Source of the DNA: Rhizobium ecuadorense
GTDB lineage: Bacteria > Pseudomonadota > Alphaproteobacteria > Rhizobiales > Rhizobiaceae
DNA: 64,000 nt
Direction: 5' to 3'
Assembly (NCBI RefSeq): GCF_001187535.1
Contig: NZ_LFIO01000023.1
Span: 124,001-188,000 of the forward strand
The position numbers and the translations under genes were made by a program. The notes below the pieces were generated by a model. The model was not told where the DNA came from, did not search any database, and saw only the letters and a list, made by a program, of their open reading frames with translations. Positions within the stretch are counted from its first letter, which is position 1. Every line of letters begins with the position of its first letter. Shown here piece after piece: positions 1-9,401 of this stretch.

Positions 1-25
1 TTTATTCTTTGAGGGGAATCCCGGA

Positions 26-1279
26 ATGCGCGCGAATTATCTCTTTACCAGCGAATCTGTTGCCGAAGGTCACCCTGACAAGGTCTGTGACCGCATCTCC
101 GACGAGATCGTCGATCTGGTCTACCGCGAAGCGGCAAAGACTGGCATCAATCCGTGGGGCGTGCGCATTGCCTGCGAAACCCTCGCGACGACCAATCGTG
201 TCGTCATCGCCGGTGAAGTTCGCCTTCCCCCGAGCCTGATGAAGAAGGACAAGGACGGCAACGACGTCATCAACCCGTCGAAGTTCAAGGCTGCCGCCCG
301 CCGCGCTATCAAGGACATCGGTTACGAGCAGGACGGCTTCCACTGGAAGAAGGCCAAGATCGACGTGCTGTTGCACTCGCAGTCGGCCGACATCGCCCAG
401 GGCGTCGACAGTGCTGCCGACCAGCAGGGCGACGAGGGCGCCGGCGACCAGGGCATCATGTTCGGTTACGCCTGCCGCGAAACGCCGGATCTGATGCCGG
501 CGCCGATCTATTATTCCCACAAGATCCTGCAGCTGCTCGCAGTTGCCCGTAAGAAGGGCGATGGCGAAGTCGCCAAGCTCGGCCCCGACGCCAAGAGCCA
601 GGTGACCGTGCGCTACGTCGACGGCAAGCCGTCGGAAGCAACCTCGATCGTGCTTTCGACCCAGCATCTCGACGAGAGCTGGGATTCGAAGAAGGTCCGC
701 GCCGTCGTCGAGCCCTATATCCGCGAAGCGCTCGGCGAACTGAAGATCGCCGACGATTGCAAGTGGTACATCAACCCGACCGGCAAGTTCGTCATCGGCG
801 GACCTGACGGCGATGCGGGCCTCACCGGCCGCAAGATTATCGTCGACACCTACGGCGGTGCTGCGCCGCATGGCGGCGGCGCATTCTCCGGCAAGGACAC
901 GACCAAGGTCGACCGTTCGGCTGCCTATGCCGCCCGCTATCTCGCCAAAAACGTCGTGGCCGCCGGCCTTGCCGACCGCTGCACGATCCAGCTCTCCTAC
1001 GCCATCGGCGTCGCCCAGCCGCTGTCGATCTATGTCGACCTGCACGGCACCGGCAAGGGTGTTTCGGAAGACCAGGTCGAAGCGGCGATCCGTGAGAATA
1101 TGGACCTGTCGCCGTCGGGCATCCGCCGCCACCTCGACCTCAACAAGCCGATCTACGCCAAGACCTCGGCCTACGGCCATTTCGGCCGCAAGGCCGGCCG
1201 CGACGGCTCGTTCTCCTGGGAGCGCACCGACCTCGTGAAGGCACTCAAGGAAGCCGTGAAGACCAAGGCCGCTGCATGA
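26..1279 (+). CDS. metK: S-adenosylmethionine synthetase MetK
   Basis: Joins methionine and ATP to make S-adenosylmethionine in the cytosol, the methyl donor for the methyltransferases elsewhere in this window (TrmB, UbiE, RsmI). The 417-residue product has family length and shows the family signatures in order: [12 protein letters not shown] from residue 15, [10 protein letters not shown] near 140 and the phosphate loop GGGAFSGKD near 283. The ATG at 26 follows a GAGGGG ribosome site by nine bases. The stop overlaps the trmB start, so the two are probably co-translated. Only 25 bases precede the gene here, so any upstream riboswitch would lie outside the window. Confidence 0.97.
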   Translation: MRANYLFTSESVAEGHPDKVCDRISDEIVDLVYREAAKTGINPWGVRIACETLATTNRVVIAGEVRLPPSLMKKDKDGNDVINPSKFKAAARRAIKDIGYEQDGFHWKKAKIDVLLHSQSADIAQGVDSAADQQGDEGAGDQGIMFGYACRETPDLMPAPIYYSHKILQLLAVARKKGDGEVAKLGPDAKSQVTVRYVDGKPSEATSIVLSTQHLDESWDSKKVRAVVEPYIREALGELKIADDCKWYINPTGKFVIGGPDGDAGLTGRKIIVDTYGGAAPHGGGAFSGKDTTKVDRSAAYAARYLAKNVVAAGLADRCTIQLSYAIGVAQPLSIYVDLHGTGKGVSEDQVEAAIRENMDLSPSGIRRHLDLNKPIYAKTSAYGHFGRKAGRDGSFSWERTDLVKALKEAVKTKAAA

Positions 1280-1977
1280 CGGATATGGAACGCCGGGGCC
1301 GGGCGACCGAAGCCTTTTTCGGTCGCCGCAAGGGAAAGGCCCTGCGCGAACAGCAGGCTGAAACATTAAACAGCCTGCTCCCGGCATTCCTCGTCGACCT
1401 CTCGGCGGCTCCTCCGGAGCCGCTGACCTCGCTTTTTCCGGTTCCGGTGGAGACATTGCGGCTGGAAATCGGTTTCGGCGGTGGCGAACACCTGATCCAC
1501 CGCGCCCTGGAAAGACCGTCCACCGGCTTCATCGGCGTCGAACCCTTCGTCAACTCCATGCAGAAGCTTTTGTCGCGCGTCGGCGAAACGGGCGCGCGCA
1601 ATATCCGCGTCTATAATGACGATGCGACGCAGTTGCTCGACTGGCTGCCGGACGCGTCGCTCGACCAGATCGACCTGCTCTACCCCGACCCCTGGCCGAA
1701 GCGGAAGCACTGGAAACGGCGCTTCGTCTCGAAGACCAATCTCGACCGCTTCCATCGCGTGCTGAAGCCCGGCGGCCTGTTCTGCTTCGCCTCCGACATC
1801 GACACCTATGTCAACTGGACGCTGCTCAAATGCCGCGACCATGGCGGCTTCGACTGGATGGCCGGCAACGCGGCGGATTGGCTGACGCCCTATGAGGGCT
1901 GGCCGAGCACGCGCTACGAGGCCAAGGCGCGCCGCGAGGGCCGGTCGTCGGCCTATCTGACGTTCCGGAAGATCTGA
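1276..1977 (+). CDS. trmB: tRNA (guanine-N7-)-methyltransferase TrmB
   Basis: Methylates N7 of guanosine-46 in the tRNA variable loop using SAM. The 233-residue protein has the class I methyltransferase motif [11 protein letters not shown] near residue 65 and the family hallmark PDPWPKRKH near 138, which carries substrate and catalytic contacts. It begins with ATG in the ATGA overlap with the metK stop, so translation is coupled to the gene that makes its cofactor. Length and motifs are ordinary for the family. Confidence 0.95.
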   Translation: MTDMERRGRATEAFFGRRKGKALREQQAETLNSLLPAFLVDLSAAPPEPLTSLFPVPVETLRLEIGFGGGEHLIHRALERPSTGFIGVEPFVNSMQKLLSRVGETGARNIRVYNDDATQLLDWLPDASLDQIDLLYPDPWPKRKHWKRRFVSKTNLDRFHRVLKPGGLFCFASDIDTYVNWTLLKCRDHGGFDWMAGNAADWLTPYEGWPSTRYEAKARREGRSSAYLTFRKI

Positions 1978-2012
1978 GTTTCAACGGCGGCTAGAGGGCA
2001 ATAGCGACGGGC

Positions 2013-2222
2013 GTGCCGTGTGGCCCCCTCATCCGACCCCTTCGGGCCACCTTCTCCCCGCTGGGGAGAAGAAGGAGCAAGCTGCCTCCTTATCGATCCC
2101 ATTGGATGACGTGCTTCTGAACGGCCGGGTTCGTTTGGGCAGCATCGGCGCGGCATTCTCCCCTCTTCTCCCCAGCGGGGAGAAGGTGGCCCGCAGGGTC
2201 GGATGAGGGGGTCACACGGCAC
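2013..2222. repeat. Inverted pair of intergenic repeat units (CCCCCTCATCCGACCC family)
   Basis: Two copies of one element face each other: 2013-2072 and 2164-2222. Each contains CCCCCTCATCCGACCC followed by a small palindrome CTTCTCCCC-GCTGG-GGAGAAG. The arms are nearly exact reverse complements with about 90 bases between them, so RNA from either strand could fold into a very long hairpin. A second, more damaged pair lies at 23638-23831. The arrangement resembles the mosaic palindromic intergenic elements known from rhizobia (family assignment inferred). The rest of the 1978-2313 gap holds no convincing gene. Confidence 0.85.
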
Positions 2223-2313
2223 CAACGACGATCAGTTTATCTCGAAGCGGCATCGCTACAAATGCCTGATGCACCGCAAAAAGCGGTGAAACGCGATAGA
2301 CAGTATTCGACGG

Positions 2314-2571
2314 TCAGTGCAGGCTGACCGTCTTCAGTTCGTCCTCGGCAGCCTTGAAGAAGGTGCTGGAGCGGTTGTCCGTCAAGAGGATCGGCGTGCC
2401 GTCGGCGCCGAAGAGTGCCCAGAGATCGACATTCGGATCGATATCCGGCGCCTCGGGAAAACACTTGGCGACCTCTTCGGTGCGCATTTTTCTGATATAA
2501 GCGACCTCGCCGCTGCCGATGTGGGCAAGCTCGGATTTGGTCAAGTGAGACGTGGCTTCTTTCATCAACAT
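2314..2571 (-). CDS. DUF1150 family protein
   Basis: An 85-residue acidic protein of the alphaproteobacterial DUF1150 family, usually found beside small heat-shock genes; its biochemical role is unknown. The body contains LAHIGSGEVAYIRKM and DGTPILLTDNRS, the recognisable conserved stretches. I start it at the ATG at 2571 because GGAGG lies seven bases upstream; an in-frame start 27 bases further upstream has no such site. It sits 47 bases downstream of the Hsp20 gene on the same strand, so it is probably expressed from the same heat-shock promoter. Confidence 0.85.
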   Translation of the reverse strand: MLMKEATSHLTKSELAHIGSGEVAYIRKMRTEEVAKCFPEAPDIDPNVDLWALFGADGTPILLTDNRSSTFFKAAEDELKTVSLH

Positions 2572-2618
2572 TCCTGTTCCTCCGGAAGAAGGGACCAACG
2601 GTTCGACAAACCGTTGTG

Positions 2619-3044
2619 CTACTGTGAGACCGAAATGTTAATTTTCTTGACCATGCGCGCCGGCTCCGGGCGAATTAGATCGACGGAGAGCAGACCGTTC
2701 TTCAGACCAGCGCCGAGCACCTGCATGCCGTCGGCAAGAACGAAGGTGCGCTGGAACTGGCGGGCGGCGATGCCGCGATAGAGATAGTCCCGATCGCCCT
2801 GCTCGACCTGGCGACCGCGAATCAGAAGCTGGTTCTCCTCGATGGAAACATCGAGTTCCTCCTCGCCGAAGCCGGCGACAGCCAGGGTGATGCGCAGACG
2901 TTCCGGCGCGCCGCTGTCGGCGCCGATGCGTTCGATATTGTAAGGCGGATATCCGTCGCTTGCCTTGGAAATGCGCTCCAGCGTCTTTTCCATGGCATCG
3001 AAGCCCAGAAGCAGCGGGCTGGCGAAAGGGGTAATGCGGCTCAT
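2619..3044 (-). CDS. Small heat-shock protein Hsp20 (IbpA-like)
   Basis: ATP-independent holdase chaperone that binds unfolding proteins in large oligomers. The 141-residue protein has a short N-terminal arm, an alpha-crystallin domain from about residue 37 to 128 (LAVAGFGEEELDVSIEENQL and RQFQRTFVLADGM are the beta-strand core) and a short tail. It is one of the rhizobial class A/IbpA-like proteins by length and sequence. Upstream lie a sigma-32-type promoter and a ROSE-like thermosensor leader, so control at both transcription and translation is likely. DUF1150 follows in the same direction. Confidence 0.93.
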   Translation of the reverse strand: MSRITPFASPLLLGFDAMEKTLERISKASDGYPPYNIERIGADSGAPERLRITLAVAGFGEEELDVSIEENQLLIRGRQVEQGDRDYLYRGIAARQFQRTFVLADGMQVLGAGLKNGLLSVDLIRPEPARMVKKINISVSQ

Positions 3045-3109
3045 CTCTTTTCAAGTCCTTGATGCAAGCGACCATCCCGGACCTTAAGGGCAGCATCCGG
3101 ATGCCGCTA
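3045..3109 (-). ncRNA. ROSE-like RNA thermometer in the hsp20 leader
   Basis: Read on the minus strand, the leader ends in UCGCUUG-CAU-CAAGGA (plus coordinates 3056-3071). UC(G)CUUG pairs with CAAGGA, sequestering the ribosome site AGGA and leaving one bulged G. This is the UYGCU anti-Shine-Dalgarno arrangement that defines ROSE elements of rhizobial small heat-shock genes. A second palindrome, GCATCCGGATGC at 3093-3104, forms an upstream stem. The start codon lies 11 bases after AGGA. Pairing is seen; thermosensing is inferred from the known element. Confidence 0.8.
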
Positions 3110-3138
3110 ATATGGGGACAGCACCCCGGCGCTGCAAG
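3110..3138 (-). promoter_or_regulatory. Sigma-32 (RpoH)-type heat-shock promoter
   Basis: On the minus strand the sequence reads CTTGCAG, 14 bases, CCCCATAT. This matches the enterobacterial sigma-32 consensus (CTTGAAA-N11-15-CCCCATNT) at nearly every position. Transcription would start near 3102, giving a leader of about 58 bases that contains the ROSE-like structure in front of hsp20. Confidence 0.8.
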
Positions 3139-3250
3139 ACGCGGGCGACGTCTCGGTGCCACCCCGCAATTTTAAGGTGGCGCCCCGGGGGCTGCTTGAC
3201 AAAGCGCCTGCTGCCTCGCATCAAAACGTGCCGGCGCGCAATGTGCCGAT

Positions 3251-4228
3251 TTGCGACGAGAAATGAAGAAAACGGTGCATCGGATGGCAAGCGCAAGAAA
3301 GATCATCATCGACACGGATCCCGGCCAGGACGACGCGGCCGCCATCATGCTGGCCTTCGGCAGCCCCGACGAGCTGGAAGTGCTGGGGATCACTACGGTC
3401 GCCGGCAATGTGCCGCTTGCGCTGACCAGCCGCAATGCACGCATCGTCTGCGAGCTCTGCGGCCGGACGCAGACGAAGGTTTTCGCCGGCGCCGACGCGC
3501 CGATCGCCCGCAAGCTGGTGACCGCCGAACATGTGCACGGCAAGACCGGCCTCGACGGCCCTGAACTCAGCGAGCCGACGATGGCGCTGCAGCAAGGCCA
3601 TGCCGTCGACTTCATCATCGAGACGCTGCGGCGTGAGAGCGAAGGCACCGTGACGCTCTGCACGCTCGGGCCGCTCACCAATATCGGCTTGGCCTTGCGG
3701 AAGGCGCCCGACATCGCCCCGCGCATCCGCGAACTGGTGATGATGGGCGGCGGCTTCTTCGAGGGCGGCAACATCACGCCGGCGGCCGAATTCAATATTT
3801 ATGTCGACCCCGAGGCCGCCGATATCGTCTTCCGCTCAGGCGTGCCGATCGTGATGATGCCGCTTGACGTCACGCACCAATTGCTGACCCGCAAAGACCG
3901 GGTGAAGCGGATGGCCGAGATCGGCACGGCGCCGGCAAAGGCGATGGTCGAGATGCTGGAATTCTTCGAGCGCTTCGATATCGAGAAATACGGCTCCGAT
4001 GGCGGACCGCTGCATGACCCGACAGTCGTCGCCTACCTGCTGAAGCCGGAGCTTTTCGAAGGCCGGGAATGCAATGTCGAGATCGAGGTTCAGTCCGAAC
4101 TCACCGTCGGCATGACGGTCGTCGACTGGTGGCATGTCACCGAGCGCCAGCGCAACGCCAAAGTCATGCGCCAGGTCGATGCGGACGGCTTCTTCGATCT
4201 TTTGATCGAACGCTTCGCCCGCATCTGA
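3251..4228 (+). CDS. Inosine-uridine preferring nucleoside hydrolase
   Basis: Hydrolyses the N-glycosidic bond of ribonucleosides to free base and ribose for salvage. The calcium-binding motif DTDPGQDDAAA lies near residue 21, with the second family block MMGGGFFEGGNITPAAEFN near 160 and a late HDPT near 255. The 325-residue length fits the family. The start is uncertain: ATGs at 3251, 3263 and 3284 are all in frame and none has a strong ribosome site; homology begins only after the third. It is divergent from hsp20 and ends convergently against grpE. Confidence 0.9.
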   Translation: MRREMKKTVHRMASARKIIIDTDPGQDDAAAIMLAFGSPDELEVLGITTVAGNVPLALTSRNARIVCELCGRTQTKVFAGADAPIARKLVTAEHVHGKTGLDGPELSEPTMALQQGHAVDFIIETLRRESEGTVTLCTLGPLTNIGLALRKAPDIAPRIRELVMMGGGFFEGGNITPAAEFNIYVDPEAADIVFRSGVPIVMMPLDVTHQLLTRKDRVKRMAEIGTAPAKAMVEMLEFFERFDIEKYGSDGGPLHDPTVVAYLLKPELFEGRECNVEIEVQSELTVGMTVVDWWHVTERQRNAKVMRQVDADGFFDLLIERFARI

Positions 4229-4237
4229 TTTCAGCGT

Positions 4238-4257
4238 CCTTCTCCACAGGGAGAAGG
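4238..4257. terminator. Hairpin between convergent genes
   Basis: CCTTCTCC-ACAG-GGAGAAGG is a perfect 8-bp stem in the 35-base gap between the nucleoside hydrolase and the convergent grpE. There is no T-run on either side, so it is a weak candidate for bidirectional termination. Its stem also resembles the small palindrome inside the CCCCCTCATCCGACCC repeats. Confidence 0.5.
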
Positions 4258-4263
4258 TGCGGT

Positions 4264-4896
4264 TCAGGCGTCCTTCTCGTCGAACACGGAATTGGCTTCG
4301 GCTTCAACCGCCTTCGGGCCGCCCTTGGCAACGCCGACCATGGCCGGGCGCAGCACGCGCTCGCCGATGGAAAAGCCCGCCTGCACCACCTGGACGACGG
4401 TGTTGTTCGGCACATCCGGGTTCGGGACTTCGAACATCGCCTGATGGAAATTCGGATCGAATTTCTGGCCGACCGGCTCCAGCTTGCGAACGCCATGACG
4501 TTCGAGCGCCGAGAGCATGGCACGCTCGGTCATCTCCACGCCTTCGATCAGCGTGGTCAGGCCGGCATCGGCCGTATCCTTGGCCTCCGGCGGGATGGCA
4601 TCCAGCGCCCGGCGCAGATTGTCCGAGACGGCCAGCATGTCACGCGCAAAACCGGCGACGGAATAGGACTTGGCATCCTTGACCTCACGCTCGGTGCGGC
4701 GGCGCAGATTGTCCATTTCGGCGGCAAGGCGCAGATAGCGGTCGCGCAGCTCGCTGTTTTCGGCTTTCAGAAGCTCGAGTGCATCAGGCTGGGGGGCCTC
4801 TTCCTGCGCGATATCGTTCTCGACGTAGGCGGCAGCGTCGGCTGCGGCATCGGCCGCAGTTGCGTCAGGTCCGTTTTTCGTCGTGTCATCGGTCAT
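4264..4896 (-). CDS. grpE: Nucleotide exchange factor GrpE
   Basis: Releases ADP from DnaK to drive the Hsp70 cycle. The 210-residue protein has an acidic, alanine-rich disordered N-terminus, a long helix starting near residue 40 ([20 protein letters not shown]) that forms the dimer coiled coil and thermosensor, and a C-terminal beta domain with the conserved [13 protein letters not shown] near 145. It lies downstream of hrcA on the same strand, the classic hrcA-grpE arrangement, with about 110 bases between them. Confidence 0.96.
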   Translation of the reverse strand: MTDDTTKNGPDATAADAAADAAAYVENDIAQEEAPQPDALELLKAENSELRDRYLRLAAEMDNLRRRTEREVKDAKSYSVAGFARDMLAVSDNLRRALDAIPPEAKDTADAGLTTLIEGVEMTERAMLSALERHGVRKLEPVGQKFDPNFHQAMFEVPNPDVPNNTVVQVVQAGFSIGERVLRPAMVGVAKGGPKAVEAEANSVFDEKDA

Positions 4897-5007
4897 GACG
4901 GTCTCCGGTTGGTGTCTTCAGATGCGCCCGATATCGAGGTTTGACCGAAAAAAATCAAGTCTGCGTGACAAAGAAGCGAAAATTCCGCGGTCTTCGTCAA
5001 AGTGGCG

Positions 5008-6096
5008 TCAAAGCGGATTGCGCGAAAGCCGGGAGACGAGCTGGGCGGTGTAATCCACCATCGGCACGATGCGGGAATAATTCAGCCGCGTCGGGCCGAT
5101 GACGCCGACGGCGCCGACGATGCGATCGTCATCGTCACGATAGGGCGCGACGATCAGCGACGAGCCGGACAGCGAGAAGAGCTTGTTTTCCGAGCCGATG
5201 AAAATGCGTACACCCGAGCCGGTTTCGGCCAGATTGAGGATCTCGATCAGGCTGTCCTTCTTTTCGAGATCGTCGAACAGCAGGCGCAGCCGGTCGAGAT
5301 CCTCGGCGCCGGCAAGGCCTTCAAGCAGGTTGGCGCGGCCGCGAATGATCAGCTGCGCCGGCTTGCCGTCATCAGGGCTGCCGGCCCAGACGGCGATGCC
5401 GCGCTCGACGAGATCCCGCGACAGGGCGTCGAGCTCGTGACGGACGTTATCCTTCAGCTGGCTCAATTGTTTGCGCAGCTCCGGCAGGGTCTGGCCGGAC
5501 ATGTGGGCATTGAGAAAATTCGCCGCCTCGGTCAGTTGCGAGGAGGTGACGCCCGCCGGCAGTTCGATGATGCGGTTTTCCACCTGATCGTGATCGCCGA
5601 CGAGCACGGCCAGCGCCTTTGTCGGCTCCAGTCGGATGAACTCGACATGTTTGAGCACCGGATCGCTTTTCGAGGTGATGACCAGGCCGGCGCCGCGCGA
5701 AATGCCCGATAGCATGCGGCTGGCCTCGTTCATCATCGATTCCACCGGATTGCCGCCGCTTTCGGCCCGCACCTGACGATCGATGCTGGCGCGGTCCTCG
5801 GCGGAGAGGTCGCCGACCTGCATGAAGGCATCGACGAAAAAGCGCAGGCCGATCTGGGTCGGCAGCCGGCCGGCGCTGATATGTGGCGAATAGATGAGGC
5901 CGAGATCTTCGAGATCGCTCATGACGTTGCGCACCGAGGCCGGCGACAGCGACATCGGCAGCAGGCGGGACAGGTTGCGCGAACCGAGCGGCTCGCCGCT
6001 CTCCAGATAACCTTCGACGATGCGCCGAAAAATTTCCCTGGAGCGCTCGTCCAGCGCAGCAACGGCATCCGAAACCGATGTCGACCTGATGCCCAT
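5008..6096 (-). CDS. hrcA: Heat-inducible transcription repressor HrcA
   Basis: Represses chaperonin operons by binding CIRCE operators until GroEL becomes limiting. The 362-residue protein has an N-terminal winged helix with the recognition segment [17 protein letters not shown] near residue 45, then [11 protein letters not shown], and a C-terminal GAF-like and dimerisation region. The reading frame stays open far upstream, but homology begins at [10 protein letters not shown], so I use the ATG at 6096; its ribosome site is poor. It is divergent from rph. I saw no CIRCE repeat in this window, so its targets lie elsewhere. Confidence 0.94.
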   Translation of the reverse strand: MGIRSTSVSDAVAALDERSREIFRRIVEGYLESGEPLGSRNLSRLLPMSLSPASVRNVMSDLEDLGLIYSPHISAGRLPTQIGLRFFVDAFMQVGDLSAEDRASIDRQVRAESGGNPVESMMNEASRMLSGISRGAGLVITSKSDPVLKHVEFIRLEPTKALAVLVGDHDQVENRIIELPAGVTSSQLTEAANFLNAHMSGQTLPELRKQLSQLKDNVRHELDALSRDLVERGIAVWAGSPDDGKPAQLIIRGRANLLEGLAGAEDLDRLRLLFDDLEKKDSLIEILNLAETGSGVRIFIGSENKLFSLSGSSLIVAPYRDDDDRIVGAVGVIGPTRLNYSRIVPMVDYTAQLVSRLSRNPL

Positions 6097-6223
6097 GAAG
6101 CTTACGAACCCGCGCTGATGATACTTCCCGAAAAGTAAGTCAAACTCGCAGCCGTGGCAAAAGGGAATTTGCAAATGGGCGCCGCCAATCGTAGAAGCGG
6201 TCAACAAACCCCAGGAGATAAGA

Positions 6224-6943
6224 ATGCGGCCTTCAGGCAGAAAAATCGACCAGATGCGCAAGGTCTCGTTCGAGCGCAATTTTTCCAAGCATGCGGAAGG
6301 CTCCTGCCTGGTGAAATTCGGCGATACGCATGTGCTCTGCACGGCCAGCCTCGAGGAAAAGACGCCGCCATGGCTGCGCAATACCGGCAAAGGCTGGGTC
6401 ACGGCCGAATACGGCATGCTGCCGCGGGCGACCGGCGAGCGCATGAAGCGCGAGGCGGCGGCCGGCAAGCAGGGCGGCCGCACCCAGGAGATCCAGCGGC
6501 TGATCGGCCGGTCGCTGCGCGCCGTCGTCGATCTGCAGGCGCTCGGCGAACGCCAGATCACCCTTGATTGCGACGTCATCCAGGCCGATGGCGGCACTCG
6601 GACAGCCTCGATCACCGGCGGCTGGATTGCGCTTTACGACTGCCTGAAATGGATGGAAAGCCGCAACATGATCAAGGTCGACCGGGTCCTGAAGGATCAT
6701 GTCGCCGCCATTTCCTGTGGCGTCTTCGCCAGCCAGCCGGTGATCGATCTCGATTACCTCGAGGATTCCTCGGCCGAGACCGACGCCAACTTCGTCATGA
6801 CCGGCACCGGCGGGATCGTCGAGATCCAGGGCACGGCCGAAGGCACGCCGTTTAGCGAAGAGGAATTCACCTCGCTGATGGGTCTTGCCAAGAACGGCAT
6901 CGGCGAACTCGTCGCCCTGCAGAAACAGGCAATTGCGGGATGA
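6224..6943 (+). CDS. rph: Ribonuclease PH
   Basis: Phosphorolytic 3' exoribonuclease that trims tRNA 3' ends. The 239-residue protein shows the family blocks [21 protein letters not shown] (around the phosphate-binding arginines), [13 protein letters not shown] near 125 and [17 protein letters not shown] near 178. AGGAG sits seven bases before the ATG. The stop overlaps the next start in an ATGA, opening a tight run with the VOC gene, rdgB and hemW. Confidence 0.96.
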   Translation: MRPSGRKIDQMRKVSFERNFSKHAEGSCLVKFGDTHVLCTASLEEKTPPWLRNTGKGWVTAEYGMLPRATGERMKREAAAGKQGGRTQEIQRLIGRSLRAVVDLQALGERQITLDCDVIQADGGTRTASITGGWIALYDCLKWMESRNMIKVDRVLKDHVAAISCGVFASQPVIDLDYLEDSSAETDANFVMTGTGGIVEIQGTAEGTPFSEEEFTSLMGLAKNGIGELVALQKQAIAG

Positions 6944-7365
6944 ACCCCATGCTGGAAGGCATGTTGGAAACGGCGCTCTATGCGCGCGATCTCGATGAGG
7001 CCGAGGCGTTCTACGAGAACGTTCTCGGGCTCGAAAAGATCACCCGCGCCGCCAACCGGCATGTCTTCTTCCGCTGTGGCCCCGGTGTTCTGCTGATCTT
7101 CAATCCCGAGGAAACGGTCAAACCGCCGGCCCCCGACGCGCTGCAGGTGCCGCCGCATGGCACGAGCGGAGCGGGCCATGCCTGCTTCCGGGTCTCCGGC
7201 CGCAACATCGATGCCATGACTGAGCGGCTGAGAGCGGCCGGTGTGGCGATCGAATCCGAGGTGCACTGGCCGAATGGCGGCCGCTCGATCTATTTCCGCG
7301 ATCCCGCCGGCAACAGCCTGGAATGCGCGGAGGCTAAAATCTGGGGCATCGAACAGGATATCTGA
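6940..7365 (+). CDS. VOC-superfamily (glyoxalase/bleomycin-resistance fold) protein
   Basis: A 141-residue single vicinal-oxygen-chelate domain: paired beta-alpha-beta-beta-beta units with [20 protein letters not shown] at the start and [17 protein letters not shown] at the end, the last glutamate being a usual metal ligand. Substrate cannot be named from sequence. It overlaps the rph stop by four bases and its own stop is immediately followed by the rdgB ATG, so it belongs to the rph-rdgB-hemW operon. Confidence 0.85.
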   Translation: MNPMLEGMLETALYARDLDEAEAFYENVLGLEKITRAANRHVFFRCGPGVLLIFNPEETVKPPAPDALQVPPHGTSGAGHACFRVSGRNIDAMTERLRAAGVAIESEVHWPNGGRSIYFRDPAGNSLECAEAKIWGIEQDI

Positions 7366-8010
7366 ATGCGCAAGCTCGAAACGAAGACCATCGTCGTCGC
7401 CAGCCACAATGTCGGCAAGATCCGTGAGATCCAGGAATTGATCGGACCACTCGGCTTCACCGCCAAATCGGCAGCCGAGCTGAATTTCGTCGAGCCCGAC
7501 GAAACCGGCACCAGTTTCGAGGAGAATGCGACGATCAAGGCGGTGGCCTCCGCCAATGCCGCAGGCATGCCGGCGCTTTCGGACGATTCCGGGCTGGTGG
7601 TCGACGCGCTTGACGGCGATCCCGGCGTCTACACCGCCAATTGGGCGGAGACATCGGACGGCACGCGCGATTTCGACATGGCGATGGCAAAGGTGGAAAA
7701 GGCGCTGCAGGATGCGGGCGCGACCAAGCCTGAACAGCGTACCGCGCGTTTCGTCAGCGTGCTCTGCCTTGCCTGGCCGGACGGCCACACGGAACTGTTT
7801 CGTGGCGAGGTGGAGGGCAGCGTCGCCTGGCCGCCGCGCGGCACCCAGGGCTTCGGCTACGATCCGGTCTTCCAGCCAGAGGGTTACGACATCACCTTCG
7901 GGGAAATGAGCAGCGAGGAAAAACACGGCTGGAACATCGGCAAGCCGCAGGCGCTGTCGCACCGGGCGCGCGCCTTCAAACTCTTTGTCGAAACCTGCCT
8001 GGAGGCATAA
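7366..8010 (+). CDS. rdgB: XTP/dITP pyrophosphatase RdgB (HAM1 family)
   Basis: House-cleaning enzyme that hydrolyses non-canonical purine triphosphates such as XTP and dITP to monophosphates. The 214-residue protein has [11 protein letters not shown] at residue 12, FEENATIKA near 52, [15 protein letters not shown] near 70 with the metal-binding aspartates, and GFGYDPVF near 163. It starts directly after the preceding stop and is followed by hemW after nine bases. Confidence 0.95.
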   Translation: MRKLETKTIVVASHNVGKIREIQELIGPLGFTAKSAAELNFVEPDETGTSFEENATIKAVASANAAGMPALSDDSGLVVDALDGDPGVYTANWAETSDGTRDFDMAMAKVEKALQDAGATKPEQRTARFVSVLCLAWPDGHTELFRGEVEGSVAWPPRGTQGFGYDPVFQPEGYDITFGEMSSEEKHGWNIGKPQALSHRARAFKLFVETCLEA

Positions 8011-8019
8011 GGTCACTAC

Positions 8020-9222
8020 GTGGACAATTTCGACACTCCAAGCCTCTCGCGCGACGTCGCACTGCTGCCCGATACCGGCGAGCCCGGCTTCGGCGTCTAT
8101 GTGCATTGGCCCTTCTGCGCGGCGAAGTGTCCCTATTGCGATTTCAACAGCCATGTGCGCCACCAGCCGGTCGATCAGGAGCGCTTTGCAGCAGCCTTCC
8201 TGAAGGAGATGGCGACGGTCCGGGCAATGAGCGGGCCGAAGACGGTGACGAGCATCTTCCTCGGCGGCGGCACGCCGTCGCTGATGAACCCGGAAACGGT
8301 CTCCGCCATTCTCGACGGCATTGCGCGGCACTGGCACGTGCCTGATGGTATCGAGATCACCATGGAGGCCAATCCCTCGAGCGTCGAGGCCGAGCGCTTC
8401 CGCGGCTACCGGGCGGCCGGCGTCAATCGCGTCTCGCTCGGCGTGCAGGCGCTTGATGATCGGGACCTGAAGTTCCTCGGCCGGCTGCATGACGTCGCCG
8501 ATGCGCTGAAGGCGATCCGGCTGGCGCGCGACATTTTTCCGCGCATGTCCTTCGACCTGATCTATGCCCGGCCGCATCAGACGGTCGAGGAATGGGAGAA
8601 AGAGCTGAGGCAAGCGATCTCCTACGCGGTCGATCATCTTTCGCTCTATCAGCTGACCATCGAGGAAGGCACGCCCTTCTATGGCCTGCACAAATCAGGC
8701 AAGCTGATCGTGCCGGATGGCGAGCAATCGGCCGTCCTCTACGAGGCGACGCAGGAGATCACCGCGCGCGAGGGCATGCCCGCCTATGAGGTTTCCAACC
8801 ATGCCCGGCCGGGTGCCGAAAGCCGGCACAATCTGACCTATTGGCGCTATGGCGATTATGCCGGCATCGGCCCGGGCGCGCATGGCCGGCTGACGCGCGG
8901 GCCGGAAAAGATCGCGACGGCGACCGAGCGCAAGCCGGAAGCCTGGCTCGACATGGTCGAGCGCGACGGCCACGGCATTCTCGACGAGGATCGGCTCGGC
9001 TACGAGGAACAGTCCGACGAATTGCTGCTGATGGGGCTGCGGCTCAGGGAAGGTGTCGATCTCGCCCGCTGGCAGCAGCTTTCCGGCCGCGACCTCGACC
9101 CGAAGCGGGAAGAGTTTCTGCTCGAACACAAATTCATCGAGCGGATCGGCAATTCACGGCTGCGCTGCACGCCGGCGGGCATGCTGATCCTCGATTCCGT
9201 CGTCGCCGATCTCGCCTGCTGA
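8020..9222 (+). CDS. hemW: Radical SAM heme chaperone HemW
   Basis: HemN-like radical SAM protein, now regarded as a heme chaperone rather than an oxygen-independent coproporphyrinogen oxidase. The 400-residue protein carries the 4Fe-4S motif CAAKCPYCDF near residue 30, the SAM-binding FLGGGTPS near 85 and the family ending. The start is a GTG at 8020; the preceding AAGG lies inside the rdgB stop region. It is the last gene of the rph operon and is followed by palindromic repeats. Confidence 0.93.
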   Translation: MDNFDTPSLSRDVALLPDTGEPGFGVYVHWPFCAAKCPYCDFNSHVRHQPVDQERFAAAFLKEMATVRAMSGPKTVTSIFLGGGTPSLMNPETVSAILDGIARHWHVPDGIEITMEANPSSVEAERFRGYRAAGVNRVSLGVQALDDRDLKFLGRLHDVADALKAIRLARDIFPRMSFDLIYARPHQTVEEWEKELRQAISYAVDHLSLYQLTIEEGTPFYGLHKSGKLIVPDGEQSAVLYEATQEITAREGMPAYEVSNHARPGAESRHNLTYWRYGDYAGIGPGAHGRLTRGPEKIATATERKPEAWLDMVERDGHGILDEDRLGYEEQSDELLLMGLRLREGVDLARWQQLSGRDLDPKREEFLLEHKFIERIGNSRLRCTPAGMLILDSVVADLAC

Positions 9223-9237
9223 CATCGGACAACGGAT

Positions 9238-9347
9238 TGTTTCCAACGCGGCGATGACATCAACGCCGCGTCGGAAAAACAATTCTCAGCCGTGGCTGCT
9301 GCATAATTCCTTACATCGAAATCGATTAAGGACAAAATTATGCAGCA
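9238..9347. repeat. Two palindromes between convergent hemW and the dehydrogenase gene
   Basis: First palindrome, 9240-9285: TTTCC-ACGCGGCG and CGCCGCGT-GGAAA around an 11-base loop. Second palindrome, 9297-9347: TGCTGCATAATT and AATTATGCAGCA, with inner CCTTA/TAAGG arms. Neither is followed by a T-run, but both sit exactly between convergent genes and may stop transcripts. The second joins directly to the hairpin at 9358-9401. Confidence 0.7.
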
Positions 9348-9357
9348 ATTCAAAGTG

Positions 9358-9401
9358 CTACAGCGTCCTTTGCGCGTCTGAAGAGGCGCGCGGCGCTGTA
9401 G
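9358..9401. repeat. Palindromic repeat overlapping the 3' end of the dehydrogenase gene
   Basis: CTACAGCG and CGCTGTAG arms enclose a smaller inner inverted repeat (GCGCG-TCT and AG-GCGCGC). The outer arm begins at the stop codon of the minus-strand gene, so the element supplies the stop and the final codons. Similar hairpins are common between genes in Rhizobium (recalled, not searched). Confidence 0.65.

Noticed and set aside
2..1456. Long minus-strand reading frame opposite metK
   Set aside because: Shadow frame caused by GC-rich third positions; no family similarity, and metK on the plus strand has all motifs.
6754..8691. 645-codon minus-strand frame opposite rph, VOC, rdgB and hemW
   Set aside because: Antisense shadow across four well-supported genes; composition (Arg, Asp, Ala, Gly-rich) is typical of such frames.
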